From Clostridiales bacterium (GTDB taxonomy: Bacteria; Bacillota; Clostridia; Christensenellales; DUVY01), in NCBI GenBank assembly GCA_031290295.1, contig JAITNT010000124.1, positions 1 through 5,598 on the forward strand: a stretch of 5,598 bases of DNA, given 5' to 3'. The position numbers were made by a program, and so were the translations under genes. The notes beneath the pieces are model-generated. The model ran no database searches. It was not told the DNA's origin and worked only from the letters and a program-made list of their open reading frames with translations. Numbering within the stretch: the first letter of the stretch is position 1; every line of letters begins with the position of its first letter. Positions 1-5,557 of this stretch are shown here, piece after piece.

Positions 1-1055
1 GTGAGCGTACCGGTTTTGTCCGAGCAAATAACCTCGGTGCTGCCTAACGTTTCTACGGCGGGCAGGCGGCGGATAATAGCGTTGCGGCGGCTCATTTTTT
101 GTACGCCGAGCGCCATGATAATAGTGATAACGGCGGTAAGCCCCTCGGGTATCGCCGCTACGGCTATCGCCACCGCCGTCATAAAGGCGGCTATGCCCGT
201 ATCGATAGACAGGCTTTTGGCGATTAGCGCGGACACGATTCCGAGTACGAAAATGAACGCCGCGATAATAAGTACGGCGATACTTATGAATTTGCCAGTT
301 TTGTCGAGCTTCTTTTGTATCGGGGTGAGCGTTTCCTTAGCCGCGTTGAGCATGGCGGCGATTTTGCCGATTTCGGTGCGCATACCCGTGGCTACCGCTA
401 CGCCCTCGCCGCGCCCGTAGGTTACTACCGAGGACGAGAATACCATGTTAGTCCTGTCGCCGAGTCCGGCGGCTTCGGACACGACGGCTTTTTCCGATTT
501 TTCTACCGCCGCCGATTCGCCCGTAAGCGCGGATTCCTCTGCCTTTAGGCTTGCGGAGGAAATCAAGCGCACGTCGGCGGGGCAAATGTCGCCCGCCTCT
601 AATATTACGATATCGCCCTCGGCGACCTCGGCGATAGGTATACTCCTGATTATACCGCCGCGCTTGACCTTGGCGTATTGCTCGCTCATTTTCTTCAGCG
701 CGGTAAGCGCCGCTTCCGCTTTCGATTCCTGAATAACGCCGATTACGGCGTTGATAACGACGATAGCCAGTATTATTCCGACGTCGGCAAAGCCCTGCAG
801 CGCGTCCGGCTCGCCCGAGATAACCTCATAAACAGTTACGCCCGCGGATATAAGCGCCGCCGCTATGAGTACTATAACCATTACGTTTTTGAATTGACCT
901 ATGAACCTTGCGAACAGCCCCTTGGTTTTACCCTCGTCCAGCTTGTTGCGCCCGCGTTCGTCCAACCGCTTGCTTGCCTCGGTCTCGGTAAGACCCGTCG
1001 GCGAGGTTCCCGATTGTTCAAAAATATCCTCGAACGGTGTTGAATGCCAATTCAT
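1..1055 (-). CDS. Calcium-transporting P-type ATPase (P2A / SERCA-like), C-terminal part outside window
   Basis: Integral-membrane cation pump, most likely exporting Ca2+ at the cost of ATP. Only the first 351 residues are present; the frame is open to the window edge. In order: an N-terminal cation-ATPase domain (about 1-50), M1 (about 57-73), M2 (about 88-108), the actuator domain with the TGES dephosphorylation loop at 178-181, M3 (about 257-278), M4 with the PEGL ion-site motif at 303-306 preceded by VAAI, and the phosphorylation motif DKTGTL at 346-351, where Asp346 is the phosphate acceptor. The stretch after PEGL (ALGVQKMSRRNAIIRRLP, then VETLGS) is typical of P2A pumps rather than PMCA-type P2B pumps. 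The ATG at 1053-1055 has GGAGG at 1068-1072, 12 bases upstream, and the protein begins as family members do. It lies 44 bases downstream of the flavin reductase-like gene on the same strand, so co-transcription is likely. The P-type assignment is very safe; Ca2+ specificity is inferred from motifs, since M5-M6 are missing. Confidence 0.95.
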   Translation of the reverse strand, partial: MNWHSTPFEDIFEQSGTSPTGLTETEASKRLDERGRNKLDEGKTKGLFARFIGQFKNVMVIVLIAAALISAGVTVYEVISGEPDALQGFADVGIILAIVVINAVIGVIQESKAEAALTALKKMSEQYAKVKRGGIIRSIPIAEVAEGDIVILEAGDICPADVRLISSASLKAEESALTGESAAVEKSEKAVVSEAAGLGDRTNMVFSSSVVTYGRGEGVAVATGMRTEIGKIAAMLNAAKETLTPIQKKLDKTGKFISIAVLIIAAFIFVLGIVSALIAKSLSIDTGIAAFMTAVAIAVAAIPEGLTAVITIIMALGVQKMSRRNAIIRRLPAVETLGSTEVICSDKTGTL

Positions 1056-1099
1056 TTTATTTTATTTCCTCCGATAAGTTTTTGCGCGTATATAATTTA

Positions 1100-1612
1100 T
1101 TAAAATTGCCTTTGCAGAGCCTTGGTAATTTTAGCGACGTACAGCGTATGAAAATCCTTGTTCGGGTAAATCTTCTCGGGCAAGGCGGGATCGGTAAACG
1201 AGCCGGGGTCTAAGGGCTGCGCGAACAGCTTGCGGCAGAGCAGGACGAGGCTCGCTTCCCCGAAGTAGGGGGTGCCGTCGTCGTATTCGAGCGTAAGCTT
1301 GCTTTTGGTCAGCTTGTCCTCGTCGCGTCCGGAAACGCTCCCGAGGTAGCCGAGAGCGGACTTGTATTCGGAGCTAAAAAAGGACAACGAAAAGGTTTCG
1401 TTAGCGTCCACAAATTCCTTGGTATAGCGTTGCGGACGTATCACTATATACGCCACGCTGCTGTTCCACATAACGCCGAACCCGCCCCAAGATGCGGTCA
1501 TCGCGTTGGCTTTTTGCTTATCGCCCGCCGTTATGAGCATCCAGTCCGAGCCTATCATTTCAAAAACGTTGCCGTTTATTTCTTGTACCGGTATCTTCTT
1601 AAAATCACTCAT
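1100..1612 (-). CDS. Flavin reductase-like domain protein (FMN-binding)
   Basis: Small cytoplasmic flavoprotein of 170 residues, the usual size for single-domain members of the flavin reductase-like family (flavoredoxin / DIM6-NTAB group). These bind FMN in a split-barrel dimer and transfer electrons to or from flavin; the physiological partner cannot be told from sequence. Family features are the N-terminal segment WMLITAGD (24-31) followed by NAMTASWGGFGVMWN (36-50), the V-I-R-P-x-R-Y-T strand and turn (57-64), the NETFSLSFF strand (71-79), GRDEDKL (95-101), one cysteine in LLCRKLF (Cys126), and a C-terminal H-T-L-Y-V strand (155-159). The ATG at 1610-1612 has GGAG at 1622-1625 with 9-base spacing. 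A sigma-A-type promoter lies just upstream. The gene is divergent from the AEC permease and precedes the calcium-pump gene. Family assignment is confident, the substrate is unknown. Confidence 0.88.
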   Translation of the reverse strand: MSDFKKIPVQEINGNVFEMIGSDWMLITAGDKQKANAMTASWGGFGVMWNSSVAYIVIRPQRYTKEFVDANETFSLSFFSSEYKSALGYLGSVSGRDEDKLTKSKLTLEYDDGTPYFGEASLVLLCRKLFAQPLDPGSFTDPALPEKIYPNKDFHTLYVAKITKALQRQF

Positions 1613-1646
1613 ATATTTTTGCTCCGCCTGTGATATATTACATTAC

Positions 1647-1675
1647 AGTGTACTAAAAAATGCAATTTTTGTAAA
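1647..1675 (-). promoter_or_regulatory. Predicted sigma-A promoter of the flavin reductase / calcium pump unit
   Basis: On the minus strand a TTTACA -35 box (1670-1675) and a TACACT -10 box (1647-1652) are separated by exactly 17 bases. Transcription would begin near 1640, giving a leader of about 28 bases that includes the GGAG at 1622-1625. Each box differs from consensus by one or two bases. Orientation and spacing fit the gene start at 1612, so this is the best candidate in the divergent region. Confidence 0.55.
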
Positions 1676-1695
1676 GGGCTTAGGGCGGGTTGCTT

Positions 1696-1721
1696 AAAAT
1701 ATCGAATAAAAATATCGAGTA
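1696..1721. repeat. 13-bp tandem direct repeat between divergent promoters
   Basis: Two adjacent copies of AAAATATCGARTA (1696-1708 and 1709-1721) differ at one position (A or G). They sit between the two outward-facing -35 boxes, about 20 bases from the left one and 14 from the right one. Such placement suits a transcription-factor site serving one or both genes, but no known operator is recognised and AT-rich DNA makes short repeats common. Confidence 0.5.
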
Positions 1722-1735
1722 AGCGTATACTTTAC

Positions 1736-1763
1736 TTGCCTTTTACGGTCGAATGAGTATATT
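1736..1763 (+). promoter_or_regulatory. Predicted promoter of the AEC permease, abutting the start codon
   Basis: A TTGCCT -35-like box (1736-1741) and a TATATT -10 box (1758-1763) are 16 bases apart. Transcription would begin about 1769-1772, at or within a few bases of the ATG at 1772. Together with the missing Shine-Dalgarno sequence this predicts a leaderless or nearly leaderless mRNA. The -35 match is moderate, so confidence is limited. Confidence 0.45.
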
Positions 1764-1771
1764 ATTGCAGT

Positions 1772-2773
1772 ATGGATTTTTTGACGTCGCTTACAAGCGT
1801 TGGATTGCTCGTCGCGCTGGCAATACCCGGCTACATATTGAAAAAGCTGAAAATGCTTCCCGAAAACATAACGTCCGGGCTTGTCACCGTGCTGTTGTAT
1901 GTGGCTATGCCTTTTTTGACGATAAAATCCTTTGCCGAAAAGACCTTCGAGCCGGAGCTGCTCCTCAATATGGGCATCGCCGCGGCGCTTTCCTTGCTGT
2001 TGATTGCGGGCGTGTTTTTTATAAGCAAGCTTTGCTTTATATTTCCCGTAAGCAAGGGCGCGTCGGGCGCGCCGCAAGCCGTTGCGGCGGACGGCGCGGG
2101 TACGGCGGAATCGGTAAGGAAGGTTTGCGTTACCGCGGGCTACCTGAATAACTGCGCTTTCATGGGAATACCCATGCTGAAAGCGCTTTTTCCTGGGACG
2201 GCGTCCGCCGAGCCGATTATTTACAGCGCGGTTTTTACGGTAGTATTTAATATTTTGGCGTGGACGCTGTCCGTTTATTCTATGACCGGCGACACGAGGT
2301 TCATAAGCGTCAAAAAGGCAATTCTTAATCCGCCTACGGTCGCGCTTGCGGTTGCGTTGCCGGTTTTCTTTACCGGCTTTGTGCTGCCCGCGCCGGTTTT
2401 GACCGCGGTCGGCTTTCTCGGCGAGCTTACTACGCCGCTTTCCATGATGGTTATGGGTATACGGCTTGCGGAAATAAGGCTTTTAGATTTGTTCAAATCC
2501 TACCGCGTCTATATTTCGGTAGGCGTTAAGCTCATTGTCGCGCCGCTGGTCACGTTCGGTTTTTTGTCGCTCATTAACCTGATTTTTCCGCTTAATTCCG
2601 TGCTTTTTATTACGCTTTATATAATAATGGCGATGCCGTCGGCATCAACCGTCATTATGTTCGCCGAAAGGTTCGGCGCGGACAGGGCGGCGGCGGTCAA
2701 GTGCGTGCTTCTAAGCTCGCTTTTGAGTATAGTCACGATACCCGTCCTTATGCTGATGTGTAATTTAATATAG
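1772..2773 (+). CDS. AEC (auxin efflux carrier) family permease
   Basis: Polytopic membrane transporter of 333 residues, typical for bacterial AEC-family members (Mem_trans), which carry small organic acids or amino-acid-like substrates such as malate; the substrate here cannot be assigned. About ten hydrophobic segments are visible, near 7-25, 37-53, 64-90, 115-140, 147-170, 188-206, 211-231, 246-270, 272-292 and 309-331, in the five-plus-five pattern of the family. Conserved elements are the early A-I-P-G-Y-I segment (17-22), NNCAFMGIPML (126-136) in segment 4, and PLSMMVMGIRLAE (222-234) ending segment 7. The loop between segments 3 and 4 (about 92-116) is rich in Ala and Gly and encoded by unusually GC-rich DNA. 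An in-frame stop at 1754-1756 leaves ATG 1772 as the only sensible start, yet no Shine-Dalgarno sequence precedes it; a TATATT box ends 8 bases upstream. The epimerase-like gene follows after 69 bases and may be co-transcribed. Confidence 0.92.
   Translation: MDFLTSLTSVGLLVALAIPGYILKKLKMLPENITSGLVTVLLYVAMPFLTIKSFAEKTFEPELLLNMGIAAALSLLLIAGVFFISKLCFIFPVSKGASGAPQAVAADGAGTAESVRKVCVTAGYLNNCAFMGIPMLKALFPGTASAEPIIYSAVFTVVFNILAWTLSVYSMTGDTRFISVKKAILNPPTVALAVALPVFFTGFVLPAPVLTAVGFLGELTTPLSMMVMGIRLAEIRLLDLFKSYRVYISVGVKLIVAPLVTFGFLSLINLIFPLNSVLFITLYIIMAMPSASTVIMFAERFGADRAAAVKCVLLSSLLSIVTIPVLMLMCNLI
2070..2089. repeat. Perfect 8-bp inverted repeat inside the AEC permease gene
   Basis: CGCCGCAA (2070-2077), a 4-base loop GCCG, then TTGCGGCG (2082-2089). 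It encodes part of the Ala-rich loop between membrane segments 3 and 4 (around residues 100-106). Just upstream a GGGCGCG heptamer occurs twice with a 9-base period (2056-2062 and 2065-2071). A stable mRNA hairpin is predicted by eye; function is unknown. Confidence 0.5.
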
Positions 2774-2842
2774 GGGCTTGCTGCGCAATAAAATCTTTTT
2801 GCCCGCACCCTCGCAATAATTTATAAGAGAGGTAAAAAAAAT

Positions 2843-3733
2843 ATGATACATACGGTTAAAAATGACAAGCTCGCCGTCGAAATCGACGAGTACGGCGCCG
2901 AGCTGCAATCGGTGAGGACGGCGGACGGCGCGGAATATTTGTGGCAGGGCGGCCCGGCGTACTGGACGGGTCGCGCGCCCAATCTTTTCCCTATAGTAGG
3001 CAGGCTTACGGACGGCGGATATACCTATAAGGGCAAAACCTATTTTATGGGCACGCACGGCTTCGCGCGGAAATCCGCCTTTTGGCTTGTGTCCAAAACC
3101 GTTTCCCGCGACAAAACAAAAACCGCAATCGTGTTTGAATTATCGGATAACGACGAAACGCAGAAGGAATATCCGTTTGAATTTGTGTACAGAGTGACCT
3201 ATGTTTTGGACGGAAACAGCTTGGAAACGGTTTATGAGGTGCTTAACGCGGGGCGCGGCGAGTTAATATTCGCCTTGGGCGGTCACCCCGGTTTCAACGT
3301 GCCGTCGGGCGGCGGTAATTTCGAGGACTTTTATCTTGAATTTTCGGACGTTAAGACGCCCCGCGAGATTGTGCTGTCGCCCGCATGCTTTATAACGGGC
3401 GAAACCCGCCCCTTTGAATTGCGCGGCGGCAAAATTCTTGACCTGAAGCACGGTCTTTTTGATAACGACGCGATTGTGCTTATCGACGCGGCAAAAAGCG
3501 TTACGCTGAAATCGGACAAAAGCGCGAGAAGCGTTACCGTAAGCTATCCCGGCATGAAATATCTCGGTCTTTGGCACAAGCCGCACAGCGACGCGCCTTA
3601 CGTTTGTATAGAGCCGTGGACCTCGCTGCCGTCCTACGACAAGGCGGCGGACGATTTGGAAACAAAGCGGGACATGATCAGGCTCGCCCCGGGAAAAACG
3701 TACGCCAACGGATTTACGGTTATTATACGGTAA
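2843..3733 (+). CDS. Aldose 1-epimerase family protein (LacX-like galactose mutarotase fold)
   Basis: Cytoplasmic enzyme of 296 residues, expected to interconvert alpha and beta anomers of a hexose or hexose derivative. It matches the LacX-like subgroup rather than classical GalM: it is shorter, and shows the N-terminal YWTGRAPNLFPIVGRL block (40-55), HGFAR (72-76), GGHPGFN (146-152) and CIEPW (255-259). By analogy with GalM, His72 and His148 would bind or protonate the sugar ring oxygen and Glu257 would be the general base; the assignment by analogy is inference. The start ATG at 2843 has a purine-rich GAGAGG at 2827-2832 with 10-base spacing. It follows the AEC permease by 69 bases on the same strand without a clear terminator between, and converges on the ABC-F gene. 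No sugar-pathway genes are adjacent, so the natural substrate is unknown. Confidence 0.92.
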   Translation: MIHTVKNDKLAVEIDEYGAELQSVRTADGAEYLWQGGPAYWTGRAPNLFPIVGRLTDGGYTYKGKTYFMGTHGFARKSAFWLVSKTVSRDKTKTAIVFELSDNDETQKEYPFEFVYRVTYVLDGNSLETVYEVLNAGRGELIFALGGHPGFNVPSGGGNFEDFYLEFSDVKTPREIVLSPACFITGETRPFELRGGKILDLKHGLFDNDAIVLIDAAKSVTLKSDKSARSVTVSYPGMKYLGLWHKPHSDAPYVCIEPWTSLPSYDKAADDLETKRDMIRLAPGKTYANGFTVIIR

Positions 3734-3749
3734 GAGGTTATACGTTATA

Positions 3750-3771
3750 TCGCGTTAAAAACCACACGCGA
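3750..3771. other. Small inverted repeat in the convergent gap
   Basis: TCGCGT (3750-3755) pairs perfectly with ACGCGA (3766-3771) around a 10-base loop, 17 bases after the stop codon of the epimerase-like gene. No T-tract follows on either strand, so it is not a canonical intrinsic terminator. Confidence 0.35.
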
Positions 3772-3786
3772 CCGGGTTACATTCAC

Positions 3787-3806
3787 GCGGCGGCTTATAG
3801 CGCCGC
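3787..3806. terminator. GC-rich hairpin between convergent genes, possible weak or atypical terminator
   Basis: GCGGCG (3787-3792) pairs with CGCCGC (3801-3806) around an 8-base AT-rich loop. It lies between the 3' ends of the epimerase-like gene (ends 3733) and the ABC-F gene (ends 3829), where a bidirectional terminator would be expected. Neither strand shows the required U-tract after the stem, so intrinsic termination is doubtful and Rho-dependent ends or an RNA-stabilising 3' hairpin are equally possible. Confidence 0.3.
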
Positions 3807-3828
3807 ATAGATATTACGCGCAAGCGGT

Positions 3829-5412
3829 TTATAGTTCCAGCTCCAAATAATCGTCGTATGCGGTGTCGCGGTCGAAGATTTTTACGTTGTCTATTTCTAT
3901 AATACGGTTGGCGGCGGTGGATATAATTTCCTCGTCGTGGGTGATGAACAGCATACTGCCGCGGAAGCCGGTCATGCCCTTATTGAGGGCGGTAATGCTT
4001 TCTAAATCGAGGTGATTTGTCGGCTCGTCGAATATAATGAAGTTCGCGCCGCCCAGCATGATTTTTGAGAGCATACAGCGCACCCTTTCGCCGCCGGAGA
4101 GGACGCTCGCTTTTTTAAGCGCTTCCGCCCCCGAAAAGAGCATTCTGCCGAGCCAGCCGCGCAAATCCTCCTCGTATTTTTCCGTCGAATACTGCGCTAT
4201 CCACTGAACGAGCGTAAGCTCTACGCCGTCGAAATAGTTATCGTAGTTTTGCGGCAGGTACTCGGGGATAATCGTCTGCCCCCATTTAACGGTGCCGCCG
4301 TCGGGCTTAGCAAGCCCCATAAGGCAGTCGAAAAGCATGGAAACCGTTTGACTTTTAGAGCATAAAAAGGCGATTTTGTCGTCGCGCTTCAGACGGAAGG
4401 AAATATTTTCAAAGAAGCCTTTTTTGGTAAGCCCTTCGACCTCGAGAATATCGTTGCCTATTTCGCGCTCGTACTTGAAGTCGATAAAAGGGTATTTGCG
4501 CGAGGACGGCTTTACGTCGTCGAATTGAATTTTTTCCAGCTCTCTGCGTCTGCTGGTCGCTTGACGGGATTTTGAGGCGTTTGCGGAGAATCTTGCGATA
4601 AACTCCCGCAGATCCTTGGCGCGTTGTTCCTTTTTCTTGTTTTGATCCTTAGCGAGGCGCGCCATAAGCTGACTTGACTCGTACCAAAAATCATAGTTGC
4701 CTACAAAAATGCTTATTTGCTTGAAATCGACGTCGCAGATATGCGAGCAAACCCTGTTAAGGAAATGGCGGTTATGCGAAACTATAATGATTATCGTCTC
4801 GCCGAGGTTCATGAGGTAATCCTCGAGCCATTTTGCGGTTTTTGCGTCAAGGTTATTCGTCGGCTCGTCTAATATCAAAATATCGGGCTTGCCGAACAGG
4901 CTTTGCGCCAAAAGCACCTTAACCTTGGCTTTAGCGTCGATCTCCGACATTTTTTTATTGAAAACCTCGCGGTCTATCTTGAGGGAGTTAAGCAGCGCCT
5001 CGGCGTTGCTTTCGGCCTCGTAGCCGTCCATGTCGGCAAACTCCGCCTCTAATTCGCCCGCCTTAACTCCGTCCTCGTCGTTAAAATCGGGTTTTGCGTA
5101 TATCTCGTTGCGAAGCGAAAGCACCTCCATGAGCCGCCTGTGCCCCCACATGACCGTTTCGAGCGCGGTGTAATCGTCGTACGCGTTTTGGTTTTGGGCG
5201 AGCACGGACACTCTTTCGTTCTTGTCAACGGTTACTTCGCCCTTGTTAGGCTCTAGCTCGCCCGACAAAATCTTCAAAAAGGTAGACTTTCCCGCGCCGT
5301 TTGCGCCTATTACGCCGTAGCAGTTGCCGCGCGTGAATTTAAGATTTACATGGTCGAACAGCGTTCTCGACCCGAATTGCAAGCTGACATCGTTTACCTG
5401 AATCATATGCAT
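3829..5412 (-). CDS. ABC-F family ATP-binding protein, YbiT/YkpA type, with degenerate second Walker A
   Basis: Soluble tandem ATPase of 527 residues without membrane segments; ABC-F proteins act on the ribosome in translation rather than in transport. Domain 1 has Walker A GANGAGKS (36-43), Q-loop near Gln73, a non-canonical signature MSEIDAKAK (155-163), Walker B ending LDEP (181-184) and H-loop His213. A basic linker (about 241-318) contains the FSANASKSRQATSR stretch (275-288) typical of YbiT relatives. Domain 2 has CSKSQTVS (351-358) where GxxGxGKS is expected, with Val357 replacing the Walker A lysine, but keeps signature LSGGE (438-442), LASTLY Walker B FDEP (461-464) and His492. One composite ATP site is therefore intact and the other lost. 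From memory, YkpA-like Firmicutes proteins share this lost Walker A. Two starts compete: ATG 5410-5412, or ATG 5404-5406, which fits the family N-terminus (MIxVxxVSLxF) better. No strong ribosome site is present. A clade-specific resistance role is not suggested. Confidence 0.94.
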   Translation of the reverse strand: MHMIQVNDVSLQFGSRTLFDHVNLKFTRGNCYGVIGANGAGKSTFLKILSGELEPNKGEVTVDKNERVSVLAQNQNAYDDYTALETVMWGHRRLMEVLSLRNEIYAKPDFNDEDGVKAGELEAEFADMDGYEAESNAEALLNSLKIDREVFNKKMSEIDAKAKVKVLLAQSLFGKPDILILDEPTNNLDAKTAKWLEDYLMNLGETIIIIVSHNRHFLNRVCSHICDVDFKQISIFVGNYDFWYESSQLMARLAKDQNKKKEQRAKDLREFIARFSANASKSRQATSRRRELEKIQFDDVKPSSRKYPFIDFKYEREIGNDILEVEGLTKKGFFENISFRLKRDDKIAFLCSKSQTVSMLFDCLMGLAKPDGGTVKWGQTIIPEYLPQNYDNYFDGVELTLVQWIAQYSTEKYEEDLRGWLGRMLFSGAEALKKASVLSGGERVRCMLSKIMLGGANFIIFDEPTNHLDLESITALNKGMTGFRGSMLFITHDEEIISTAANRIIEIDNVKIFDRDTAYDDYLELEL

Positions 5413-5414
5413 TA

Positions 5415-5443
5415 AATATATCCAAAAACCGATACCTTGTCAA
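5415..5443 (-). promoter_or_regulatory. Near-consensus sigma-A promoter abutting the ABC-F start codon
   Basis: On the minus strand a perfect TTGACA -35 box (5438-5443) and a TATATT -10 box (5415-5420) are separated by 17 bases. The -10 box ends only two bases before the ATG at 5412 (5413-5414 lie between), so transcription would start at about 5408-5413, that is at the first or second ATG. The only Shine-Dalgarno-like triplet (GGA, 5421-5423) lies inside the spacer and would not be in such an mRNA. Confidence 0.6.
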
Positions 5444-5454
5444 TAGTTTTGACA
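5438..5454. promoter_or_regulatory. 17-bp dyad overlapping the ABC-F -35 box, operator-like
   Basis: TGTCAA (5438-5443), 5 bases, then TTGACA (5449-5454) form a perfect inverted repeat with 6-bp arms. The right-hand arm, read on the minus strand, is the complete -35 box. This architecture is typical of a dimeric repressor site that would block RNA polymerase, but no regulator is identified and the half-site may simply reflect a duplicated -35 sequence. Confidence 0.4.
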
Positions 5455-5466
5455 TTGTAAAATTTT

Positions 5467-5494
5467 TTTGCGGGAGCAAACGCATGAAAATGCG
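5467..5494 (+). repeat. Two abutting 14-base hairpins with GNRA tetraloops
   Basis: TTTGC-GGGA-GCAAA (5467-5480) is directly followed by CGCAT-GAAA-ATGCG (5481-5494). Each has a perfect 5-bp stem and, on the plus strand, a 4-base loop of the GNRA class. The second stem can extend by CAA/TTG (5477-5479 with 5496-5498) across one mismatch, but this competes with the first hairpin. No T-tract follows on the plus strand, so they are not standard terminators. Confidence 0.4.
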
Positions 5495-5508
5495 CTTGTC
5501 CTGATATA

Positions 5509-5557
5509 TTTTGCCAAATTCGGGACGCGGTTTTCGGCTTCCCGTCTTTAGGCAAAA
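5509..5557. other. Nested stem-loop upstream of the ABC-F gene
   Basis: An outer 7-bp stem TTTTGCC (5509-5515) with GGCAAAA (5551-5557) encloses an inner stem CGGGA (5521-5525) with TCCCG (5540-5544), which extends by GC/GC (5527-5528 with 5537-5538) after one mismatch. It lies about 100-145 bases before the ABC-F start. It could be the terminator region of an unseen neighbour, a leader structure, or chance; no T-run follows directly on either strand. Confidence 0.35.

Noticed and set aside
1..420. Open plus-strand frame opposite the P-type ATPase, starting with GTG
   Set aside because: It is the antisense shadow of a clear ATPase gene. The protein has no recognisable motif and its openness follows from codon bias on the other strand.
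1..1055. Apparent truncation of the P-type ATPase
   Set aside because: The frame is open to position 1 and stops in the middle of DKTGTLT only because the window ends there; it is not evidence of a broken gene.
2778..2800. Possible terminator between the AEC permease and the epimerase-like gene (TTGC-TGC-GCAA followed by CTTTTT)
   Set aside because: The stem is only 4 bp with a 3-base loop, and the T-run starts several bases after it, so it is too weak to call.
2799..2827. Promoter-like TTGCCC-17-TATAAG before the epimerase-like gene
   Set aside because: Its start site (about 2834) would leave the good ribosome site at 2827-2832 out of the mRNA. Read-through from the permease promoter explains the gene better.
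3790..3834. Near direct repeat GCGGCTTATAG / GCGGTTTATAG
   Set aside because: The second copy overlaps the ABC-F stop codon, and an 11-base imperfect match is expected by chance in such sequence. It does not resemble an attachment site.
3829..5412. Antibiotic-resistance ABC-F (target-protection type)
   Set aside because: The linker and NBD1 signature match YbiT/YkpA-type housekeeping proteins, and the linker lacks the extended antibiotic-resistance-domain look of Vga, Lsa or Msr proteins.
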